A stretch of 64,000 nt of DNA from Dichomitus squalens LYAD-421 SS1. Taxonomy: Eukaryota > Basidiomycota > Agaricomycetes > Polyporales > Polyporaceae. The notes under the pieces are model-generated. The model ran no database searches. It was given only the letters and a program-made list of their open reading frames with translations, and was not told where the DNA came from. Positions 11,273-22,100 of the stretch are shown piece after piece. Position 1 is the first letter of the stretch; the number at the start of each line of letters is the position of its first letter. A program made the translations under genes and the position numbers. The stretch covers positions 685,042 to 749,041 of the forward strand of contig NW_006766890.1 of assembly GCF_000275845.1 (NCBI RefSeq). Direction: 5' to 3'.

Positions 11273-14263
11273 TTAGTCCTCAGAGAGGTAGCGGTACTCG
11301 AACCGGAAGTCGCTCTTCTTGCGCTGACACCACGAGCCTTCCCAGTCGAAGTAAACGTAAACTCCCTGCTCATACTCTTCCGTAATCGCCTGCGGCTCGG
11401 AGTGCCGTTGGAACCACGTCAAGTACTTCACGTGGAATCGCCACGATTGACGCTTGAGCTCTTTTGCAGCAAGGTACCTGTGAGGCGCGGCGTGGGGTCG
11501 AGTCAGACGGAAACGAATTCGCCCAGAGTGGCATAAAGGACTTACTGTTGGTACGTGCCAGGGTGGTAGTAGAACACGTAGAAGAGCGTCTCGACATCCA
11601 GTTGCGAGAAGATTCCCGGAGTGCTGAGCAGCGGGTGTGGCACCTGAGGATAGTATGGGGGTGTCTGGACAGGGTTTCGAGGTACGTAGTACTTCGGCCT
11701 ACATTGAAGCGACACACATTAGCCCACAGCTACACCGCAACCAAACATAACATAACTACTCGCTTTTCCGTGTCCTGGGGTTGCGGCATACTCGAGTAGC
11801 TACCCTGCAGTAGCTTGTGCACCTGATCGAGGTTCGACATCCGGTGTGGCGCTGTGATGCAAACCAGAATTCCGAGAGCCGTCAGACCAGTCTTCCATAC
11901 CAGGCAAGAGACGCAAGGCAAACGCACCTTTCTGCTTCACGTTCTCGAATGACATCACCAGATCAGACAATGAGCCAGGGAACGCGTTCGCGCGCTGCTG
12001 CATCTGTGAAGGGAGACCCGAGGCAGCCGCCGAGTCCGGGCGAGTTCCGGGCGGGGCCTGGGGCAGCTTCGCGTGCTCCGAGTTGTTGACTGGCACGCCA
12101 GGAGGGAATTGTGGCGGCTGTGGCTGTTGCTGGGCGGGGTGAGGCATGGGTGAGGCGCCTGCAGGAGCTGATGCGCCAGGGAAGGATTGCCCTGAGGGGG
12201 GCAGGGGAGACGGCGCTGCAGGTGCTTGTACTGTTGCTGTCGATATTTGCGAGAGGCCGTTGGGCGCGGGCGCAGACGACTGCTCTTGAGAGGGATGCTG
12301 TGCAATTCAAAGGAAAATTAGCATGTGATGCCACGAGGATAAGGCGTTGTCGGGACGTACCGGTACGCCCGGTGGTTGTAGAGAAGTCGGTGAAGACGGC
12401 GAAGCTGTGGGTACATAAGTCATCAGTGAAGGTTCCTAAATGCATTCGTGAGTCCAGCAGGGCCGACCTTTCCGTGCTATTGGTCGCTGTGGGGAAGACG
12501 TTGCTGCAGGACCGCCGATCGAACTGGGAACCGCGTCAAGGAGCGCAGGAGAGCCATGAGCAGAGAACACAGAGTCTTCGGGCTGATGAGATACGGACGC
12601 AGCAGACGAGAGCATCGGGCTTGTGACGGAAGGATGCGTTAAGCTGGGTGACGATGTGACGGCAGAATGCTGATCTAGCGGTATTGAGCTCGATGACGTT
12701 GTCGCTGTGGACATTGACGGTGTTGGTGGTACGACTGCTGGTTGCGATGTAGATGTTGATACCGTAGAGGTTGATGTTTGTGCCGATGTTGATGGAGCGA
12801 CTGCAGCAGCAGCAACCTTCGCATAACCGGATGGGGGATTCCGTGGTGGTGGTGCCGGACCCTTGACCATACTTGCTACAGATTGTTGAGCGAAATTCGC
12901 GTGTGGTGGTGGCTTGGGTGCTGCAGAAGCCAAATCTGTCAGTTCCTGTGTTCTACTACGTTAAGGGTCACGTACGTTCTGCTGCTATTGATTGTTCTAC
13001 AGCCCAGGTTAGCAGAACTACAAGCATGCACAAAATTGAATGACATACTCCGCTGTTGCAATGTCGTCGCAGCCTTCTTTAAGACGGGACTATCGCGCTT
13101 ATTACTACTGGCAACGCTCTCCTCGTCATGGTGCTTCTTGGAAGGCGTCCGCAGAGGCAAGTCTACAGGTCATAAGACTTCTTGTATACGTACGAGGGGT
13201 CCGCGACGTACCTTCACTTGCTTCTTCAGACTCCTCGCTGTCACTCTCATCGTTTGGCATCCGGAACTTCTCCTCCTCCTCTTCGAGGTTGAGGTCGTCA
13301 TAGACACCCTCGTACTCCTCGAAATCCTCATCCTGACACCACGTGAGACAGACTCCGGCACGGAACGAAGATGAGCATACCGAATTGCTTTCGACGAAGT
13401 ACTTGACGTCGTCTTGTACGGAAACGACCTTCTCTGTGGGCAGAGAGCCATTGTCCAGCAGCCGGAGGATGAGTTCAAGACGGTTGATATGCCACTTCCG
13501 CCGTTCGTTCAACCTCTCCAGCCCCTCTAACCGTTCTGCTGCCGCGCTCCCCGCCTTCTTCTTCTTCCCTCCGCCCTGCAGCGTCTCAATCTCTGCCTCC
13601 GCCGTCTCCGCTTGTACCATGAGCTCATCAATCATCGACTGCACCCATGACATCGTGTCGACCTTCTCTTGCTGTTTCGGATCGAGCTTGGCAGACTGCG
13701 TAAGGCCCTCTTTCGAGAACGCCTTCGTCTTCATCTCCTTCTCGCATGCTTTGAACTTCTCCATTTGCTGTGTACGAGTACCGCGTTACAGGAGATGGGG
13801 CAGGCACCGCAAGACAACATGAACAGATGGGGTCATTAGCATACGCGAATCCTAGTCCAGCGTCGCAGACCAACGTCTACACGCAGCCTCCTTTCCGCAT
13901 CATGACGCAGACGAGACGACGTCGGGAAGGAGGGCGCAAAGGGGATACACACCGTTTCAATTAGCTTGCGGTTATCCAGCAGCGCGGACTTGTCCTTGAT
14001 GTCATTGTTCGCTACCCATGTCTTGATTTGGTCCCGCAATCGCTGAAGCTTCTTGATCTGGGTCTTGAGGTCAATCTCCAATTTCTCTTTCTGCTGTTGA
14101 CTGGTCGACGCCTGCATCTTGTCGTATATGCTCTCGAAGAGCTCGACGCCTTCCGCGACCTTTTTCAGGGTCCGGTCAATTTCGGCTGTATGAGCTGTAC
14201 TTCAGCATTGCTGGTGCGTCAAGAGTAGAGAGAAAGCCCACTTTGCAGCTTGCGCGCTGCCAT
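11273..14263 (-). CDS. NOT3: CCR4-NOT complex subunit Not3/Not5
   Basis: This is a scaffold subunit of the CCR4-NOT complex, which deadenylates mRNA and links translation state to decay in the cytoplasm and transcription in the nucleus. The first exons are 14263-14242, 14185-13953, 13767-13381 and 13332-13212. They encode the canonical coiled-coil Not3 N-terminus: [40 protein letters not shown], then [20 protein letters not shown] and [20 protein letters not shown]. The middle is a long Ser/Thr/Pro/Ala-rich linker (about 12430-12930). The C-terminal NOT box near 11275-11470 contains [20 protein letters not shown] and ends [28 protein letters not shown] estimate roughly 700 residues. Exon limits in the linker are approximate. 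Fungi often have a single Not3/Not5 protein, so either name could apply. Confidence 0.93.
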
Positions 14264-15396
14264 GGCGTGGTATTGGAGGAGCCGGGATAGACAGGGGGGT
14301 GTACGAGCAAGAGTTTCAAAGCGCTGAAACGGACGGATGATGGAGTGTATTTGTCCCCCCAGATTCGGCCAAATGGTCACGTGAACAGGTTGCGCCTACT
14401 TTCCAGCATCGTCCCAGTTCAGACGGGGCGGCAACATATCTGGATGTGTTTGTGCTGCGCGACGGAAGCCCACCTGGGACTTCAATTGAATGCATGCTAC
14501 TGGGCGCTGAGCTAGGAGTACGGCGCAGCCTTCGGACCGATTCGATGCAAAGGAGCTATGCAGCAAGGAATGAACAGAGCACTGCCGAGCGAAGATTGGT
14601 ACAGGACATGGACCTAAACGATATTACAACTTCTACATGTATTTAGAATCCATCTAGAAACCTGGTTGACTGTGGTCGCAATAGACAGATCTGGCAGCGA
14701 CTCGTGAGTATACGAGAAGCTGAAATCTCGTTACCATGGCGAATGCAGATGGCACGCATGAAAGGCGAAGCCAAATCAAGCACTAGCATCTCAGTGCGCA
14801 GGGGAAAACCACGAAGCGATCTTGGCGTGGAGCTTGGGCAATGTGGAATTGGAGATTCGTACTGATCTCGGGTGTGAAATGTATATACATACAAACATGG
14901 GCGGCGGGAGGCCGGAGTGTGAGCCGGGGATAGGAGGTAGATGTACAGCCCGAGCCGTGGCTGGCTGTGAGTAGCGTCGAGACGACCGTCATTGCAATGA
15001 TGGTGGAAATCAGAATGGTTTACGTCAGACCGCGCAGTTTGACAGGATGTGCTTGAAAGACGGACATGGCGGCGTCCTCCAAGACTCGAGGCTGGTGCAA
15101 GGGCGGCACGCTGACGGCGGAGAGCAGGAGGAAGAAGGGAGAGAAGAGAATGGAGGTCCGGCAGGCCCTGGCAGTGGGGTGAGCGAGCGGTAGGCCGGTG
15201 ATTGGCCACAGGGCAGTCTGCCTGATGTCCCAAACGCGGCAAGGCAACAATTGCAAGGGGGCGTGGGAATGTTTGACTGCAACAGAGGGCGAAGACGACC
15301 GACGGCCATGTCTCACAGATAATACACCCTGCGGGTTCCCTTCTCGTCCTCTCCTTCGCCTCACGCCCTTTCACGACACTTGACTATCCTTTCGCT
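14264..15396. promoter_or_regulatory. Divergent intergenic region NOT3 / BEM1-like
   Basis: This 1.1-kb gap separates the start of NOT3 (-) from the start of the Bem1-like gene (+), so both promoters must lie in it. A 243-codon minus-strand frame at 14643-15374 is Pro/Ser/His-rich, with overlapping open frames on the same strand. That pattern fits CT/GA-skewed promoter DNA better than a gene. Confidence 0.45.
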
Positions 15397-17524
15397 ATGA
15401 AGTCTCTCCGCAAGTCATTGAATGGCAACAAAGATCACCATCACATCTCTACCCCTTCTTCTCCCCTCCCCGCCCTCTCCAAACCGTCCACCGCCGTTCA
15501 ACCTCCCAAGAAGGTCATCAGGGCTCTCGGTCCCTACAAGTCCAACGCACCACAGGAACTCTCTTTTGAAAAGGGCGACTTCTTCCATGTCTTGCACGAT
15601 AACGGTGGATTGTGGTATGAAGCTCACAATCCAATGACCGGTTCACGAGGGCTTGTCCCTTCGCACCTCTTCGAGGAATTCACCAAGGGCGCTGCTACGT
15701 GAGTAGATCCATTCTATACACCTCTCCTCCCGTTCACAGCATTCTAGCCCCCGTTCTCCCAAACTCGCTACCCCAACCGAGCGACTGTCCCATATCTCTC
15801 CCGCACAAACTTCCCCCAAACTGAAGACATACTACGCTATCGTTCTGCACGACTTCGCTGCCGAGCGCGCAGACGAGCTTGACGCCAAGTCGGGAGACCC
15901 CGTCACTGTCGTCGCTCAATCGAACCGCGAGTGGTTCGTCGCGAAACCCATAGGTCGCCTCGGCCGACCAGGTTTGATCCCCGTATCATTCGTCGATATT
16001 CGTGACCCCGCCACAGGTCTGCCGATCAACGACGTTCAGCAGCTCATTGATAGCGGAGAGCTCCCACGAGTAGAGGAATGGAAGAGGTCCATCTTGAACT
16101 ACAAGGCGAACAGCATCCCTTTGGGCGTTCTCGACGATCCCTCTTCGACAATTTCTCCAGCACCGCGGACGTCATCAGCGCCGCCAGAGCCTGCGATTAT
16201 GATACAAGGCGCGACGCCGCTTCCGGCGCAGACGGTGCAACAGATTCCCGAAGAGCAACCTCGTCCTCTCACGCCCAAGCTGCTGCCGGAAGGTATCCTC
16301 CTGTCTGCCGAGATCAAGTCATATCACTACGAAGCGGAGGAGTATTGGTTCCGGGTTCACGCCGTTTACCAGCCGTATGGACAATCCCGCACAAGCACTC
16401 TTCCTCCTGCAAAGGAACTCGTACTCTTCCGTTCCTACAACGACTTCTACGACTTCCAGGTTGAGCTACTTGAGACCTTCCCCTACGAAGCCGGCCGTCC
16501 AGACTCCGGCACCCGGATACTACCATACATGCCCGGCCCGGTCGATGTTGTCGACAACACCATCACTATGACCCGGCGAGCCGAATTGGATGAGTATCTC
16601 CACAAGCTCTGCGCTCTCAAGACCTACGCTCGGTACATCCTTGAACACACCCTAGTCCGCTCGTTTTGTGCTCTAAAGCCTGGCGATGGTGAGGTGAACG
16701 TTGAACCACGACGTGGCGAGATTGATGCTCTCCGCAAGTCCTCGTACGACGAGGAGCGTCGCAGCTATGCAGACTCGAACGCTGCTGTAGAACAGATGTC
16801 CCGCTTGCGTGTCTCGGCACACGAGCAGAACCGGCTTAGCGACGCGTCTCGATACGAAGAGGACACAGTTGAAGGCGAACCATACTATGCGCAATCCAAC
16901 GGAAGGGTCGATGCCTCGTCTCGAAGCTCGTCTCGTACAGGTCATCAACGCGTAGAGTCAACGAACTCGTACAGGCAACCTACCAATGGCGCGCCACCCC
17001 GCGGACATTCCCCTAACCCATCCATGTCTTATTCTCGCACCCATTCTCCTGCTCCCAGTCGTTCCGGCGATCTCTCTCGCAGTCGGACACCACTCGAGAT
17101 CGACCCATATGAGGCGAATGCCGCATCACGCTCCTCGCTCGCTTCCTCACACGACCCGTCACCCGTATCAATACGCTCCTCACAGGCAGGTTCTGTGCAG
17201 ACCGCAGCAACGTCTGCGTCCGGACGATCGCGCTCAGCATCGAACGCAGCGTACAACCCACCCATCTCCGCCACCAACCCGAACGCTGCGTTCCTGAAGA
17301 TCAAGATATTCGACCGGGTATCGGACGACCTCGTCGCGATCCGTGTCCATCCCAAGGTCACGCACGGGCAGCTCATGGACAAGGTACAGGCGCGGCTTGG
17401 CGGCAACGTGCTGGCCCTTCGGTACCGCGACAGCCTGAGCAACGAGTTTGTCCCGCTGGAGAGCGAAGGCGACCTCCGGAACTGGCTGGATAGTACAGAC
17501 CGACACGTCTTGTACGCCGAGTGA
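15397..17524 (+). CDS. BEM1: Bem1-like polarity scaffold (SH3-SH3-PX-PB1)
   Basis: Bem1-type scaffolds bring the Cdc42 exchange factor Cdc24 and PAK kinases to the site of polarised growth under the plasma membrane. Two exons, 15397-15698 and 15748-17524, give 692 residues. SH3-1 spans about residues 40-95 (RALGPYKSNAPQELSFEKGD ... GSRGLVPSHLFEEF). SH3-2 spans about 127-190 (YAIVLHDFAAERADELDAKS ... NREWFVAKP, GRPGLIPVSFV). The PX domain covers about 275-410 (SAEIKSYHYEAEEYWFRVHA, ELVLFRSYNDFYDFQVELLE, RRAELDEYLHKLCALKTYAR). A Ser/Arg-rich linker follows, and the last 80 residues are a PB1 domain (FLKIKIFDRVSDDLVAIRVH ... ALRYRDSLSNEFVPLESEGD), the Cdc24-binding module. The domain order and length match Bem1/Scd2. 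Confidence 0.95.
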
Positions 17525-19133
17525 GTCCTCGGGACCTGGTTGGAGTGGTTGGGAGCGGTGGAGCCTGTCATGACACTTTTCTTTCTGACTTTCGATTGTC
17601 AGCGCGCGAGTTGCGTCCGACGTACATACGATTACTATTGCAGTACGTGCATAATGTCTCCGTTCTTGTCTAGTTACGCCTCGCCACACGGTCATTCCTC
17701 TGATTTCGTTGCTTAAGCCCTATTTTATTAGCCTGCGCCCTTCCATGTGCATCTCTATACTCGCGTTCTCCACCTCACTCTTCCCTAGTATTGGTAATCT
17801 CCTGGATATGGCTCCCGGCGTGATAGCTTTGTGTGTGCACAACCATGTAGTGCCCTGTATCCCGATGCTCTCTGTACTACCGATTCCTAGTTCTGACATC
17901 ATTGCTACCGACTTCTATCGCCGCTCTCGGCAGCGCTCCGTCTGACGTCCCGGGTTTCTCTGGGATTGGCCTTGCCCATCATAGGAACCCGGATCCGGGC
18001 TTACGTCTGTGCTTCCACTCCGTGCCTTGCGGCGGATGGCGTCGGGCAGAAGGTCGCCAAGTTGTGGCTATGTATGCCGTATACGTAACCGAATAAGGGT
18101 CATTCTACAAGTTCCTTCAGCGGTCCAGTTAGACAGCGAGAATGTGAGTCAATCATTGACATATGCTTAATTGCCCTATTGCTATTGTTGCAAAGTGACA
18201 CGGAGGGTTCGCTGACAATCGGTCCGCCATAGAGGACGCAGTCGCGCGCCATGTGTTCAGGACAGTCTATGGTTCTATCCGTCTCTCAATTGTATGCCAG
18301 TGGTCTTCAGGTGACTGTCTATACGACATGCCTGGAGGAGGTCCAATTGGGGATGTGTAAGTCCCTAAGGACCTAAGGTACTGAGAAAGACTGCTGCCCC
18401 CATCAACTGCCTCGCGAGTCGCCCGGAACCCCACCGCATGTTGCGGGAAAGGCACTTGGTGCCATAATCTGCAGGGTGCCTGCAATTCCAAGTCCAAATT
18501 CCACTCTAATCCGTCTTCGATACTTCTACAGCTACAGAGCAGCATTTTGCCCAGTGCGACATGTCACACACCACAATAAGTCGATATCACGATGCCGTCC
18601 CTTCGTCCAGTCTCTACTCGCCTTCACGGACGGCTGCACCAGAATAGCGGCGGTGAGATGACGGATATGACATGGTGGTGAGACTCCAGAGTCGAACAAA
18701 CGGCGCCGCCGTAGTTACCTCAGTCAAGCTTCAGGTTCCCCGCTCCCGACGTCCCCATTGTGGCTCGCTACCACCTATTCTCTCGCTGTTCAGCGTATGA
18801 GCCCGAGTTCTCCCCGCTAGAAGGCCTGCAGACAACCGTTGTAGGAGATGTTGATGGGAATGGTTTAATACAATCGTACGTGAACGGTCTCGCTGTGGCG
18901 CTCCGTGTCCGAACAAGCGCTGGCGCATTGCGTACCGCCGAGGCGTGCTGCAACCGCGTGCAGCGCAAGGCGTTGCATGTTACTCCCTTCGTCCTCGAAA
19001 CGCCCGCACAATATTCTCACCTTGCCACGCCCTCGCAGCATGCTCTGACCCCGCTTCCTACGACCGTTCTGACTCTGCGGACCGACAACAACGACCACGG
19101 CTGATCCTCCCATCGTTCGCGCTACCCGAAGGA
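17525..19133. other. Intergenic region between BEM1-like and GAR gene
   Basis: This stretch of 1.6 kb should hold the BEM1-like 3' UTR and the promoter and leader of the GAR-domain gene. A 114-codon frame (18760-19104) ends 30 nt before the chosen ATG at 19134. It might act as an upstream ORF if the leader is that long, but nothing proves it is translated. No other feature was recognised. Confidence 0.45.
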
Positions 19134-22100
19134 ATGTCTGAGGCACCCGAAGCCTCTGTTCCCTCGGGTAGTCCACCCGACGCGCCCACTGCTATTGCAT
19201 CACTTTCAAACCCGGCCGGGGCCACTGTCCGTGATATTCTCGCTGTAGCGGACGAAGTTCTGTCGCTGGAACGAAAACACGCACCCGAGAATAATGAGGC
19301 GGATGAGGCGCTGGAATGGCATGAGGTCATTGAGTTGCAGGCTTTCATCGAGCGAAAGGCATGGATAGAGGCGAAGATCAAGGTCCGTATCTGATTCCAT
19401 GTGTGCCACGCGGATCAGTGCAGTTTTCCTGACTGTCATTGTAGTTTCTTGAGCAACTCCCACCCATCGAGGTGTTCGTCGGTCTGGACGCGGTGCGAAC
19501 GTCCGCCACCGAGGTTCCAGGTCTTCCTACCCGCGAACAGCTTCAGGAGTGGCTTGTGGAACATGACAAGATTGAGAAGGAGACCGAGATTTTTGATTCT
19601 GGCGAGCTGAGGAAACTCAAGAAGTTCACGAAGGGTGAGTTGCATATGGTACCGTCATAGCAATAGTATGTATGACGACGGCCCACACCAACTCAAGCTG
19701 CGGCTCAGCGTAATCTATCCCCGGCGGATACAGACCTCATCGAAATCACCCTCACGACTATATACTCGTTCGACAAACTGCTGCATCTTCTCCGCGATAG
19801 ACTCGACAATCTCAATCTACTTGGAGTCAGGATCACATGGGAAGAGCGTCGTATCGGTGCATGGCAGGAGCTCCGAAAGCTCCTCGAGGACATGCGCGAC
19901 TTCCTCGGCACCCGCGCTCGATGGTCTCCTGCAGTATACGAGAACTTGGAGACGGATGACGCAGTTCCAGAAGAGCGCACTCCGATGAAGAGACGAGGTT
20001 CCATGGTCTCGATGACTTCGGAAGCCTCGCACGCAAGCATGCCTGGATATTCTCGTGGAGCTCGATACAAGCTGGCAGAGTCTCTCTCCCAGGAGGCTGC
20101 TCAGCTGGCTAGTCGAACGTCTTCGCTGAGACACACTAAGATCGCTGCTGCTGGAAAGGCCCTCGACAAGCTCATTGACGATAGCCGGAGACCCGTACCT
20201 GACGAACTTCTGGACGAACAAGACAAGCTGGAAAACGAGGGAATCGCCGAGATGGAGGATATAGGCAAGTTCGTCATGCAGATGGTCATGCAGTGGAAGA
20301 AGTGAGACACTACACAGCATGTCGTAGACTGTATACTAATGACGTGATAGGGCTGACGAGTTCTACGTCGATACCCTGAAGGACAAGTCCGATGCACAGA
20401 CTCTCTTGGAGGAAATCGAGGTAGCGAAGCTCAGTCATCCTACTGCTCGTCAGGATGCTAGTTTCATGTCTCGGGCCAGCGCATTGAGCAAGCGACTATT
20501 ACTCCGAGGGAATCCGTCGTACTCTCCTATGTTCCCGAAGCCCGAACACCACCACTTCCCAGAGCAGACTAGGTGCACAGACGCGGTTGTCAAAGAGCTC
20601 TCCTCGGAGGCTGCATCCGCGCTACAGCAAGTGAAGAAAGCCGAGGCTTGTGCGAAGGAGTACCATGCATTCCTGGAGGCTGTCAAGCAGGTCGAGACGG
20701 TTTGCAAAGCTGCCTCTGATCTGTCATCCAAATTCCTCTCCCTCGTCGACCGTATGGAGAACGGAATCTCGACTACAAGCGGCGACGGTACTCCTCCAGA
20801 CTTGTCGACTGTGGCTTGTCTTGACTCCACTCACCATTCTGTATTCCTCTCCCTGTTCCCGTCCATCCTCCAGGAACTCCAGCAGGCCAATATCGAGTGC
20901 GGGCCGCTGCTTTCGAGAGCTCGCGCCGCCCTCCTCCAATTGGACTTCCCAGGCGTGGACGTCCAGTTCAAGTCGGACTCTGCTGCGGCCATCGATGCCC
21001 TCGAAGCGAGCCGTGCTGCCGCTACGAAGGCGAAGGACTTGGTGTCGACCCATATCTTCACGCTCACTGAGGTCCGCAAAGTCTGGTCTGCCATGGATCA
21101 TCTCTTCCACGAAACCGACAATGCCAGAAGCGAGATTGTTGACGCCATGTCCCGTCAGATGTGGCGGCAACAAGTTCGTCACGATGCTCCCCCCACTCCC
21201 GAAAGTCCCGCGATGTCCCTTCCTGCTGTGTCTACTTCGCCTACTCAGGTGACCGAGCGGTTAACGCAACTTCGCACGCGACTCACGCAGGAGGTCTCTA
21301 TGCCGCTGTCTACTCTCAACCCTTCTCTCAGCCTCGCCTTGCGGGAGTATCTCACCCGCTCGTCTTCTGCGCTGGAGACGTTGCTGAATACCACCAATGA
21401 CACGGCTCAATTCTGGGAGGCGGTTCAAAAGCAGGCGGCCATGATGGGTTCAGTTCGGGACGAAGTCCAGTCTTTCCAGATGCGCACCGAGGACCTTAAA
21501 GTCCGCTACGACAAGGCCGCGCAGGACACCTTCGCCGGGACGCTCGATGAGGATGCTATCTCGCAGACGGAGCAGAGTCTGGCCGCAGAGCTTGCCTCCA
21601 CGAAGTCCGCCATCCAATTATTCTTGGATGAGCTTCCGCGTCGCATCCCATTCGTCCACGAGGACAAGCTTGTTGGGCTATCAGAGCGGACTTCGACGAA
21701 ACGTCGGGCGGCTATCCCCGGAGCGTTCAGCTTGGACACTATACAGCAGGCTGCTCAGCCTAGTCTTCCGTTCGATCCTGCAGCTCTCGACAAGGGCGTT
21801 CGTACCGATTCGAACACGTACAGCATGATGTTGTCGGGTGCGATGAAGACCCTCGAATCCAAGGCTGCCTACTTCCAGCTCGCAAAGAGGGCCCACGTGG
21901 TCGATGTCGTTCTTGTCCCGCTTGTAGATCACCTGGCACGCGCTAACGACCTCGTTACTACCGTTCATGCAACGCTCACCCAAGGCGAGGAACGTATTTC
22001 CTCCGACCATCTCTCAGAACTTGCGTCTAATCTCGAGGATGCCTCCAAGACCCAAGAGTCGTCTGTCGAGCAGGCACTCTCTCCCGTTCGCGAGGCACTT

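Noticed and set aside
14643..15374. 243-codon minus-strand frame upstream of the Bem1-like gene
   Set aside because: CT/GA-skewed promoter DNA with other overlapping open frames and no recognisable motif.
18760..19104. 114-codon frame just upstream of the GAR-domain gene
   Set aside because: Could be an upstream ORF, but transcript extent is unknown and the sequence shows no domain, so it was not called a gene.
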